A stretch of DNA of 64,000 nt from Puia sp963703355 (GTDB lineage: Bacteria; Bacteroidota; Bacteroidia; Chitinophagales; Chitinophagaceae). Made by a program: the position numbers and the translations under genes. Location of the stretch: the NCBI GenBank assembly GCA_963703355.1, contig OY969813.1, forward strand, positions 372,001 through 436,000, written 5' to 3'. The notes beneath the pieces are model-generated. The model made no database searches. It saw nothing but the letters and a program-made list of their open reading frames with translations, and was not told the DNA's origin. This document shows positions 25,722-34,199 of this stretch, piece after piece; position 1 is the stretch's first letter, and each line of letters opens with the position of its first letter.

Positions 25722-27632
25722 TTATTTTAACCCTCCGGAAATGACTGGAAGTACTATGCAGGATGCATTTTTTTTATCATGCAGAATACGGATCGCTGAT
25801 TTTTGAAAATCAGTATCATCACAAGTATAGATATCTGTGAACTTTTGCGGATTTCTGTCTGACAATGGGAACCAGCTGCTCTGAATCTGGATCATTATCC
25901 TGTGACCTTTTTTGAATGTGTGTGCAACATCTGTAAGAGAGAATCGCACCGTTTCCTCTTTTCCTGGCTGGAAAGGAGTGGGTTTTTCATAGCTGTTTCT
26001 ATATTTACCCCGGAATATTTCTCCTCTGACAAGCATTTGATAGCCGCCCATTGGATATTTTTTCTCGCCTTCATTTACAGCATATATATCTACTCTGGTA
26101 TAAGACATTGTATCTGGGAAAACATCGATGATTTTCACTACAAAATCCGCATCTGTTGTGCTGATACTTGTTCTTAAATCTGCGATCACGGGCCCTCCGA
26201 TCGTAAAATCCTCCCGTAAAACTACGCTCTGATAAGTAAGCACGTCTGTTCTTCGACTCGCGAACCGCTGATCATCTGTCATGTAATCACGGGTTCTATT
26301 GAAATGGACATCTTCGGTATAAGGTACCGGATGCGCCGGATCGCTTATATATTCATCGTAAGAAGATTCTTTTTCGGGAATTTCTTCCGAAAGGCCATGA
26401 TTCTCCTGCAAATATATTTTCTTCTCCTTAGCAAGATCCGTGGGCCAGGAGTCAAATTTTCTCCAGGAATTTTCTCCGGTAAAAAATATAGTCGCCCCTG
26501 CTATATGTGCATCTTTTTTACCCTTCAGATAATAATCGAAAAAGGGAATTTCAATTTCATTTTGATAAAAGAGAGAAGTATTTGCTGCGAAATCTATATT
26601 TCCAAGATGTGTGCCATCATTGCTTCCCCATTGGCCATGATACCAAGGACCCATGACCAGTTTTGCATTCGTTTCCGTACTTTGTTTCTTAATCGCTTTG
26701 TATAGATTCCAGGCTCCAAAACAATCTTCCGCATCGAATAATCCCCCAACGACGAGCATCGCCGGTTTAATATGATATTGTGCGACACGTGCATTTCTTG
26801 CCTGCCACCAGTCATCATAATTTGGATGGTTATACATTTCCCTGTAAAAGGCAATACTATCGCCTGTAAATTTTAATAAATTTTTGTCTGCGCCCTGCTC
26901 CAAATAGAACTTGTAGTTGTCTTTACTTGAATATGGATCAGGCATGGAAGTTTCTACACTTCGTGGTTGCAGATGGGGCCTACCGAATCCATTTCCTACA
27001 TAAAAATCAAATGCATCCATATAAAAGAAGGCCCCGTTATGATGAAAATCATCTCCGATGAACCAATCAGTTACTGGTGCCTGGGGACTAACGGCTTTTA
27101 ACGCAGGATGTCCCGACGCCGCAGCCATGCCGGCATAAAATCCCGGATAAGATGTGCCCAGTATTCCAACATTTCCATTATTACCGGCAACATTTTTCAC
27201 AAGCCAGTCGATTGCATCATAAGCATCCGTAGATTCGTCCACATCGCCCGTCTTTTTATTTTGTATGAAGGGGCAGACATCAACAAATTTTCCTTCACTC
27301 ATCCACCTGCCCCGCACATCCTGTGTCACAAAAATGTATCCTTCTTTCAAATAATTTAAAATATAAGTATCCTGCAGAGATCCAAACTTATCAGGTCCAT
27401 ATGGCGCACAACTATATGGAGTTCTCACCATCAGCATCGGATGTTTTTCAGTACTGTCCTTCGGTGCGTAAACGGATGTAAAAAGTTTTACACCGTCACG
27501 CATCGGAATGGATTTTTCTATTTTGTAGTAGTGTTCGCGAAACCAGATACTATCCTGATTCAAGGATTGGGACGACGCTACCATACTACCAATCATAAAA
27601 AGACCAACGAAATAATATTTCTGAATATTCAT
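25722..27632 (-). CDS. CocE/NonD-family hydrolase (X-Pro dipeptidyl-peptidase S15 type)
   Basis: A 636-residue secreted alpha/beta hydrolase. It has a signal peptide (about 1-22). The nucleophile motif GTSYPGF is in GILGTSYPGFYAGM, the aspartate is likely in VVGGLFDAEDCFGAW, and WYHGQWG carries the histidine. The N-terminal YKIEKSIPMRDGVKLFTSVY is the usual start of this family, and a C-terminal jelly-roll domain follows from about residue 430. Family members hydrolyse esters or peptides (cocaine esterase, glutaryl-7-ACA acylase). The natural substrate is not clear. Confidence 0.85.
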   Translation of the reverse strand: MNIQKYYFVGLFMIGSMVASSQSLNQDSIWFREHYYKIEKSIPMRDGVKLFTSVYAPKDSTEKHPMLMVRTPYSCAPYGPDKFGSLQDTYILNYLKEGYIFVTQDVRGRWMSEGKFVDVCPFIQNKKTGDVDESTDAYDAIDWLVKNVAGNNGNVGILGTSYPGFYAGMAAASGHPALKAVSPQAPVTDWFIGDDFHHNGAFFYMDAFDFYVGNGFGRPHLQPRSVETSMPDPYSSKDNYKFYLEQGADKNLLKFTGDSIAFYREMYNHPNYDDWWQARNARVAQYHIKPAMLVVGGLFDAEDCFGAWNLYKAIKKQSTETNAKLVMGPWYHGQWGSNDGTHLGNIDFAANTSLFYQNEIEIPFFDYYLKGKKDAHIAGATIFFTGENSWRKFDSWPTDLAKEKKIYLQENHGLSEEIPEKESSYDEYISDPAHPVPYTEDVHFNRTRDYMTDDQRFASRRTDVLTYQSVVLREDFTIGGPVIADLRTSISTTDADFVVKIIDVFPDTMSYTRVDIYAVNEGEKKYPMGGYQMLVRGEIFRGKYRNSYEKPTPFQPGKEETVRFSLTDVAHTFKKGHRIMIQIQSSWFPLSDRNPQKFTDIYTCDDTDFQKSAIRILHDKKNASCIVLPVISGGLK

Positions 27633-27801
27633 AATATACTTATACTAATGTAAAAAGGTAACTGAATGTAATTAATATGAACAGTTTTTATAAATTAAAT
27701 TTACTATTTACTCTTTCTATATAACACTTTCGGCAATTTGATATTTTTCATCTTGTGAAAAGAGTCATGCCTAAAACTAATACACTAAATTGTATCCTAA
27801 T

Positions 27802-27809
27802 TAAATTTG
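27802..27809 (+). promoter_or_regulatory. Candidate -7 box TAAATTTG before the glycosylasparaginase gene
   Basis: TAAATTTG, identical to the one before sufB, ends two bases before the chosen ATG at 27812. A clear -33 element is not visible at the usual distance. Confidence 0.35.
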
Positions 27810-27811
27810 AT

Positions 27812-28831
27812 ATGTTCAACAGAAGGAAATTTCTTGGGTCGTCTATACTTGCTTCTTCCGGATTCTTTCTTAAAACCCGCGCTTTGGCTGCGAGAAATGG
27901 TCCAGTGCTGAACAAGCCTGTCGTAATTTCGACCTGGGATTTTGGGAAAGCTGCCAATGCTAGCGCCTGGGAAGTGCTTAACAAGCAAGGCAGCGCACTG
28001 GATGCTGTTGAAGCGGGTGTCAAGATTCCTGAATCTGATCCGGAAAATCATTCTGTAGGATATGGCGGGCTACCCGATCGGGATGGGCACGTAACACTGG
28101 ACGCCTGTATTATGGACGAGAACAGTAATTGTGGATCTGTAATGTTTCTCGAACATATTGTTCATCCGATTTCCGTAGCAAGGCTGGTAATGGAGAAAAC
28201 ACCGCATATTGTACTGGCCGGTGATGGAGCGTTGCAATTTGCTTTGGAAAATGGATTTAAAAAGGAAAACTTGTTAACTCCGGAAAGTGAAAAAATCTGG
28301 AAAGACTGGTTGCAGACATCCAAATACGAACCGATAATCAATGTTGAAAACAAAAAATATGGCAAGGACAAAGTGCTTAGTCCGGGTGGCCCATCCAATC
28401 ACGATACCATCGGCATGCTGGCAATGGATTACAAAGGGAATCTGAGTGGTGCGTGTACTACCAGCGGGATGGCTTTTAAAATACATGGAAGGGTGGGAGA
28501 TTCACCAATTATCGGTGCGGGACTTTTCGTAGACAACGAAATCGGTTCCGCTACTTCAACCGGAGTGGGCGAAGAAGTTATCCGTATCGTAGGATCACAT
28601 CTGGTGGTAGAATTTATGCGCCAGGGATTTTCTCCGCGTGATGCATGTCGAAAAGCGGTGGAAAGAATTGTAATGAGAAATGTAGAGAAAGCGAAAACCC
28701 TGCAGGTTGGCTTTCTCGCCATGAAAAAAGACGGTACTTATGGCGCATTTTGTATACAAAAAGGATTTACGTATGCCGTACGTTCTGCTGCTGAAGAAAA
28801 AATTTACGCATCAGAAAGCTGGTTTAGCTAA
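27812..28831 (+). CDS. N4-(beta-N-acetylglucosaminyl)-L-asparaginase
   Basis: A 339-residue Ntn-hydrolase. The autoprocessing site and nucleophile are in SNHDTIG with Thr199. The substrate pocket segment CTTSGMAFKIHGRVGDSPI and the GVGEEVIR region are typical of glycosylasparaginase, which releases asparagine from the N-linked GlcNAc-Asn bond. The N-terminus MFNRRKFLGSS and the following hydrophobic stretch form a Tat-like signal. The frame extends to 27755, but the ATG at 27812 gives the signal. It overlaps cutC by one base. Confidence 0.9.
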   Translation: MFNRRKFLGSSILASSGFFLKTRALAARNGPVLNKPVVISTWDFGKAANASAWEVLNKQGSALDAVEAGVKIPESDPENHSVGYGGLPDRDGHVTLDACIMDENSNCGSVMFLEHIVHPISVARLVMEKTPHIVLAGDGALQFALENGFKKENLLTPESEKIWKDWLQTSKYEPIINVENKKYGKDKVLSPGGPSNHDTIGMLAMDYKGNLSGACTTSGMAFKIHGRVGDSPIIGAGLFVDNEIGSATSTGVGEEVIRIVGSHLVVEFMRQGFSPRDACRKAVERIVMRNVEKAKTLQVGFLAMKKDGTYGAFCIQKGFTYAVRSAAEEKIYASESWFS

Positions 28832-29505
28832 TGAAATCGGACACACTTGAAATTTGTTGTTTTAATCTCGAATCAGCGATCATCGCTTCAGATGCAGGTG
28901 CTGACAGGATCGAGCTTTGTGCAGATCCCGCTGCTGGTGGAACTACGCCCGGTATTGGCCTAATAAAAGCCGTAAGAAAAAAAACTGACATTGAACTCTA
29001 TCCCATCATTCGAATACGAGGCGGTGATTTTCTTTATTCTTCAGAAGAATTTGACGTAATGATGCATGAAGTGGTGGCCTGTAAAATGGCAGGCTGTAAT
29101 GGTGTTGTATTCGGAATGTTACTACCGGATGGTCGGATTGATGCAGCTTCTTCTGCAAGACTGATAGAAAAAGCGTATCCCATGGGGGTTACATTTCACA
29201 GGGCATTTGACTGGACGCGAAATCCTTTTGAAGCGTTGGAGGTCATCATCGATCTTGGTTTCGAAAGAATTCTAACATCCGGTCAGCAACCTACCGCTGT
29301 CCTTGGTGCCCCTTTGATCAGTGATTTGGTAAAACAGGCCGATGGACGCATACATATCATGCCAGGATCAGGCGTCAGGGCGGGTAATATTTATGACCTT
29401 AAAATGGAAACAGGCGCAACTGAATTTCACAGCTCTGCCAGAAAAAGTGAGAAAATCATATATGGAATTTATACAACCTTCCATGTTAGAAAATCAATTC
29501 ATTGA
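28831..29505 (+). CDS. cutC: CutC-family protein with a probable C-terminal frameshift
   Basis: A 224-residue CutC (copper homeostasis) TIM-barrel protein. It includes the N-terminal LEICCFNLESAIIASDAGADRIELC, then GGTTPG, RIRGGDF, VVFGMLLPDG, FHRAFD and ILTSGQ. After EFHSSARK the visible frame ends IIYGIYTTFHV and stops at 29505. The +1 frame instead continues SYMEFIQPSM, then ENQFIEMADREEIEKMIARL and stops at 29557, which resembles the normal CutC tail (M-x-F-x-N/Q-P and a final EEI-x-KM helix). A single-base change near the five-A run at 29442-29446 would restore it. Role in copper is uncertain for the family. Confidence 0.85.
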   Translation: MKSDTLEICCFNLESAIIASDAGADRIELCADPAAGGTTPGIGLIKAVRKKTDIELYPIIRIRGGDFLYSSEEFDVMMHEVVACKMAGCNGVVFGMLLPDGRIDAASSARLIEKAYPMGVTFHRAFDWTRNPFEALEVIIDLGFERILTSGQQPTAVLGAPLISDLVKQADGRIHIMPGSGVRAGNIYDLKMETGATEFHSSARKSEKIIYGIYTTFHVRKSIH

Positions 29506-29558
29506 AATGGCAGATAGAGAGGAGATAGAGAAAATGATTGCGCGCCTCAGGCAATAAA

Positions 29559-29616
29559 TTATCAATAAGCCACTCTTTTTTCCATATCAAGAATTGCAAT
29601 AGTGGCTTATTGATAA
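29559..29616. terminator. Bidirectional terminator hairpin
   Basis: A perfect 16-bp inverted repeat: arm 29559-29574 (TTATCAATAAGCCACT) and arm 29601-29616, with a 26-base loop. It begins two bases after the TAA at 29555-29557 that ends the alternative cutC frame, and lies 13 bases from the stop of the convergent T9SS gene. Thymine-rich bases at 29576-29581 are in the loop. Placement between convergent genes supports termination. Confidence 0.75.
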
Positions 29617-29628
29617 CGGCTATTCATT

Positions 29629-30898
29629 TTATAATTTTAAAATTTTAATTGTTTTGGATTGTGAACCCATAAGAATTTTGATAAAATAACTTCCTGATGC
29701 GAAATTATTACCGAGGTTATAATTTTTAAGGAAACTATCCTGATCCTTTATTGCGCTGATTTCTTTCTTGACGGAACCATTGACGTCGTAGATCACGATA
29801 TTTACAGTTCCCCTGTAGCTATTATTTAAATTTAGCACGAACATATCTCTCACCGGATTTGGATAAACCTGCAAAGATTCTTTTGAGTTTAGTGAACTCT
29901 CTTCGGTAATAACGGCAGAAAGGATGTTGGAGGAAGAAGATGTTATGCTGTTCGTCTCTTCCGTTAACATAAATCCATTTAAATAGTTATATGCCGATGT
30001 CTGACTGATGGAAATTGTTATTTTACCCTGCGCATCGGGAGAAAGACTGGTGAAGGAAGCTTTTTGCGTTAAATTATCAAATGTTGAAACAGTTTGGGTG
30101 ATTCCATTAATAATAAAAAGGGTGGAATTTCCCGCATTTTCTTCCCTGCTCGCATACAATTCCAGATCATATTTTTTACTTCCGGAAAGACCAGTTAATG
30201 TTAATGTCCGGTTTCCAGCTGCATAGCTGGTATACCTTAAAACTTCTTCAGGTGCCAGCGTTCCTGAATATCCGGTGCCATTATCTACTACTGCAACGGA
30301 GGAACTAAGATTAGCTGAAATTGTTGAAGATGTACCATCTGCATAATTGAACATACCCGAACTAACATTGGAAACCTGCTGCGATCCAATATTCCAATTA
30401 TTCCATTCGCTATTGTTATATGGATTTGATCCTCCGTATACATTTACATTAATATAGGGTGATGCGGAAGTGGCTACACTGGCTGCAACGCTGCTTCCAA
30501 CCGTAGCGAACTGCATCCAATTCACATTAAATCCAAACCCTGTTCCGGGTACGACGGCTTGTAAGCGCAGGGTTTGATTTCCTGAAGCCAATGTTAGATT
30601 TGCTGTCACTGTGGTCCAGGTTTGCCATCCACCAGTTGCAGGAATATTTATTGTGGTAAGCACCGTTCCGTCTGATTTTTTCAGTTGAATTTGCGAACCT
30701 GCTGCAGGCGCTGCGACACGAAATCCCACTGAATAATTACCAGCACTGGACACGGACAGATTGTAATCCATCCAATCGCCATTATTTATATAATCAACGT
30801 TAAGTCCTGCACCGGCATCATTAGTGTTTTGTGTTTGTACACCACTCATTGCTTCATAATCCTCTGCTTCAACCTTGCCTGGAACTGGTAAGTATCCA
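29629..30898 (-). repeat. 1.27-kb duplicated 3' module, copy A
   Basis: Identical to 32930-34199 (offset 3301) except for seven mismatches that I can find by aligning the two: four in the last 16 bases and three scattered. All leave the protein sequence unchanged. It encodes CBM6 module, beta-sandwich and T9SS sorting domain. Confidence 0.97.
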
Positions 30899-32799
30899 TT
30901 AATGACTGTATCCGCCGCCGCATTCGCTACAGGGGGCTGGTTTGCCAGTGCCGGATTAACCGTTATTTTGACAGAATCACTGCTAGTTGCCCCGCCATTA
31001 TCAGTCACCTTCAAAACAAATACGTATACTCCCTGTTGTAAGCCGGAAACTGACGTTGTTGCATTTGCAGCACTCGTAATGGATGCTGTTGAAGGCCCAG
31101 ACACCTGGCTCCATGCGTATGATGAAATTGTTCCATCCGGATCGCTGGAAGCCGATCCGTTCAAATTTGCGGTATTTGTTGGCAAAGTAATCACCTGATC
31201 AGGACCGGCATTCGCTATGGGGTTTATATTTGTCGCTCCCGGAATTACAACGGTTACTTCCTGAAAATCGCTTGCGCCTTTGCTATTGGTAACTGTATTT
31301 CTGAATACATAAGTTCCACCGGTAAGTCCTGTAACAGTTGTGTTTTGAGAACTGGGATTAGTGATCGTTGGTGTATTGGGACCACTTCTCAAAGTCCACT
31401 GATTTGTCATTGTAATCGTCAGCGCATTGGTGGGCTGTTGCTGATGTGACCCGCTACCATATAATGTTGTAGACGTAGTTCCATTTGCCAAATATTGATT
31501 AATCCCCGCATTTGCAATGGGTTTTCTCAACATAGACGTAACTACAGATGGATCAATAGTCCAGGTTTGAGTTATTGGATTAACGAGCCTCGGTGCCGGT
31601 ATATCTTCCCAATCAGGAAAATTAGCCTGATCAACAACTTTAAAAGTTTCTCCCTGCCCTAAACATTCACCCTTATTTCTTCCCCAGCTATACCAGTTGC
31701 CGGCCATATCCTGTCCATAAGTATAAAATACAAATGAAGAATTTGTTTTTATGCTTTTCCATTTACCCGGCAATTGTATCCATGTTGCCTGCAGCCCTTC
31801 GGTTGGCGTATAACTGTAATTATATATGTTACTGTTTGTACCATTCCAGTTTGTTGCCCAGGACGGAGACATGTAGCCATTCCCCAGCGCACCGGTTTGA
31901 TTGTTCCCTATACCAAATTTATTATTGTTATTGTCAATTGCCTCCACGCACACATAGTTGGCCATTATCTGTTTGAGTGGGAATGTAACACCGGCTGCTG
32001 TCATATTGGGCGCGATGTTCGTCATATCTGCATTTTCCCAGCTATAATGACCGCCATAATTCCCTCCGTTAAAGCCCCAGCACCAGACTTCATTTGTACT
32101 GGTTACAACCATGCTTACATCTGGTCCGCAAGCTGCATCCACAACCTGACCCGTCCATTTGGTTGGAAATCCTGGTTTGCCTGTAAGTTGAAAGGGAGTT
32201 GTATGTGTTTGATCCCATTGCCAAAGGGTACCATCGGAAGCAAGTCCCCAAAGTGTACCCGATCCATATGGAGATATACCGGAACCGAAAACGCATTTAA
32301 CTATCGTCTTTCCCGGTGGCTGAATTAATTTTCTGGGTTTAGGTACCGGTGTAGAGAGCGTACTGCTAAACTGCAATAACATATCTTCCGGGGAAGCTTG
32401 TGCCGCTGACCAATACCAGACTTCTCCCGATTTAATAGCGACAATCATTCTCCACATGGCGTAAGCCTTACTACAACCGGAAAAAGCTGCACCGGTATTA
32501 TCAGTAGGATACGCTGTTGATGTATTTGATTGTCCAACGGAACTATAAACCCTCCCGGCATTATCAAGAAATACGGAAGTATATTGGCCACCATCACACT
32601 GCACGATATTACTAAGGCCCGAGACCTGCGTTGGTGTCCAGGTCACATCATACACAGTACTAAAAGTAGCCCATACTGTTCCGTCTGATTTTACATATTG
32701 CGTAGAATACTCGCCCGTAGCGACATCCAGCATCGTTTGACTGTAAGAAATCTTTCCGATCGTTAATAACAAAACTAAAACAGATGTAAGTTTTTTCAT
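29629..32799 (-). CDS. Large T9SS-secreted multidomain protein (RCC1-like, PKD, CBM6)
   Basis: A 1056-residue protein. Signal peptide 1-20. Residues about 20-415 carry RCC1-like repeats (WGFNGGN, WYSWGRNKGECLG), a beta-propeller. Two PKD/K319-like modules start at PIANAGINQYL and PIANAGPDQVI. A CBM6-type module (about 635-765, EAEDYEAMSG ... YINNGDWMDYN) follows, then an uncharacterised beta-sandwich (about 785-960), and a C-terminal sorting domain with VYPNPVRDMFVLNL, which directs export by type IX secretion. The last 420 residues are identical to those of the neighbour. The N-terminal catalytic activity, if any, is unknown. Confidence 0.85.
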   Translation of the reverse strand: MKKLTSVLVLLLTIGKISYSQTMLDVATGEYSTQYVKSDGTVWATFSTVYDVTWTPTQVSGLSNIVQCDGGQYTSVFLDNAGRVYSSVGQSNTSTAYPTDNTGAAFSGCSKAYAMWRMIVAIKSGEVWYWSAAQASPEDMLLQFSSTLSTPVPKPRKLIQPPGKTIVKCVFGSGISPYGSGTLWGLASDGTLWQWDQTHTTPFQLTGKPGFPTKWTGQVVDAACGPDVSMVVTSTNEVWCWGFNGGNYGGHYSWENADMTNIAPNMTAAGVTFPLKQIMANYVCVEAIDNNNNKFGIGNNQTGALGNGYMSPSWATNWNGTNSNIYNYSYTPTEGLQATWIQLPGKWKSIKTNSSFVFYTYGQDMAGNWYSWGRNKGECLGQGETFKVVDQANFPDWEDIPAPRLVNPITQTWTIDPSVVTSMLRKPIANAGINQYLANGTTSTTLYGSGSHQQQPTNALTITMTNQWTLRSGPNTPTITNPSSQNTTVTGLTGGTYVFRNTVTNSKGASDFQEVTVVIPGATNINPIANAGPDQVITLPTNTANLNGSASSDPDGTISSYAWSQVSGPSTASITSAANATTSVSGLQQGVYVFVLKVTDNGGATSSDSVKITVNPALANQPPVANAAADTVINGYLPVPGKVEAEDYEAMSGVQTQNTNDAGAGLNVDYINNGDWMDYNLSVSSAGNYSVGFRVAAPAAGSQIQLKKSDGTVLTTINIPATGGWQTWTTVTANLTLASGNQTLRLQAVVPGTGFGFNVNWMQFATVGSSVAASVATSASPYINVNVYGGSNPYNNSEWNNWNIGSQQVSNVSSGMFNYADGTSSTISANLSSSVAVVDNGTGYSGTLAPEEVLRYTSYAAGNRTLTLTGLSGSKKYDLELYASREENAGNSTLFIINGITQTVSTFDNLTQKASFTSLSPDAQGKITISISQTSAYNYLNGFMLTEETNSITSSSSNILSAVITEESSLNSKESLQVYPNPVRDMFVLNLNNSYRGTVNIVIYDVNGSVKKEISAIKDQDSFLKNYNLGNNFASGSYFIKILMGSQSKTIKILKL

Positions 32800-32929
32800 T
32801 TGATATTGGATATGGATTAAAAACCGACTCAGCTCTTCTCTCCGTTTTTTGTATTCACCTTTGTCATCTAATTATAGCGAATGCAAAACACGCGACTCTT
32901 CCTGCAGCTTGTTGACAGCTGTTTTTTAT

Positions 32930-34199
32930 TTATAATTTCAGGATCTTAATTGTTTTGGATTGTGAACCCATAAGAATTTTGATAAAATAACTTCCTGATG
33001 CGAAATTATTACCGAGGTTATAATTCTTAAGGAAACTATCCTGATCCTTTATTGCGCTGATTTCTTTCTTGACGGAACCATTGACGTCGTAGATCACGAT
33101 ATTTACAGTTCCCCTGTAGCTATTATTTAAATTCAGCACGAACATATCTCTCACCGGATTTGGATAAACCTGCAAAGATTCTTTTGAGTTTAGTGAACTC
33201 TCTTCGGTAATAACGGCAGAAAGGATGTTGGAGGAAGAAGATGTTATGCTGTTCGTCTCTTCCGTTAACATAAATCCATTTAAATAGTTATATGCCGATG
33301 TCTGACTGATGGAAATTGTTATTTTACCCTGCGCATCGGGAGAAAGACTGGTGAAGGAAGCTTTTTGCGTTAAATTATCAAATGTTGAAACAGTTTGGGT
33401 GATTCCATTAATAATAAAAAGGGTGGAATTTCCCGCATTTTCTTCCCTGCTCGCATACAATTCCAGATCATATTTTTTACTTCCGGAAAGACCAGTTAAT
33501 GTTAATGTCCGGTTTCCAGCTGCATAGCTGGTATACCTTAAAACTTCTTCAGGTGCCAGCGTTCCTGAATATCCGGTGCCATTATCTACTACTGCAACGG
33601 AGGAACTAAGATTAGCTGAAATTGTTGAAGATGTACCATCTGCATAATTGAACATACCCGAACTAACATTGGAAACCTGCTGCGATCCAATATTCCAATT
33701 ATTCCATTCGCTATTGTTATATGGATTTGATCCTCCGTATACATTTACATTAATATAGGGTGATGCGGAAGTGGCTACACTGGCTGCAACGCTGCTTCCA
33801 ACCGTAGCGAACTGCATCCAATTCACATTAAATCCAAACCCTGTTCCGGGTACGACGGCTTGTAAGCGCAGGGTTTGATTTCCTGAAGCCAATGTTAGAT
33901 TTGCTGTCACTGTGGTCCAGGTTTGCCATCCACCAGTTGCAGGAATATTTATTGTGGTAAGCACCGTTCCGTCTGATTTTTTCAGTTGAATTTGCGAACC
34001 TGCTGCAGGCGCTGCGACACGAAATCCCACTGAATAATTACCGGCACTGGACACGGACAGATTGTAATCCATCCAATCGCCATTATTTATATAATCAACG
34101 TTAAGTCCTGCACCGGCATCATTAGTGTTTTGTGTTTGTACACCACTCATTGCTTCATAATCCTCTGCTTCAACCTTGCCTGGAACTGGTAAGTATCCA
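32930..34199 (-). repeat. 1.27-kb duplicated 3' module, copy B
   Basis: Copy of 29629-30898, in the same orientation. The sharp upper boundary falls at the VPGKVE start of the CBM6 module and homology stops within one base on the 5' side. The lower boundary is the stop codon. Confidence 0.97.

Noticed and set aside
29342..29557. Separate gene of 71 residues overlapping cutC
   Set aside because: It is in the +1 frame of cutC and its C-terminal half is better explained as the true end of CutC after a frameshift.
31774..32328. 184-residue ORF on the + strand
   Set aside because: Antisense to the RCC1-like region of the T9SS protein; high Cys and His content from codon bias, no domain.
29629..34199. 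Insertion sequence or transposon as cause of the 1.27-kb duplication
   Set aside because: No transposase, no terminal inverted repeats or target-site duplication at the boundaries; the repeat is coding and in frame in both genes.
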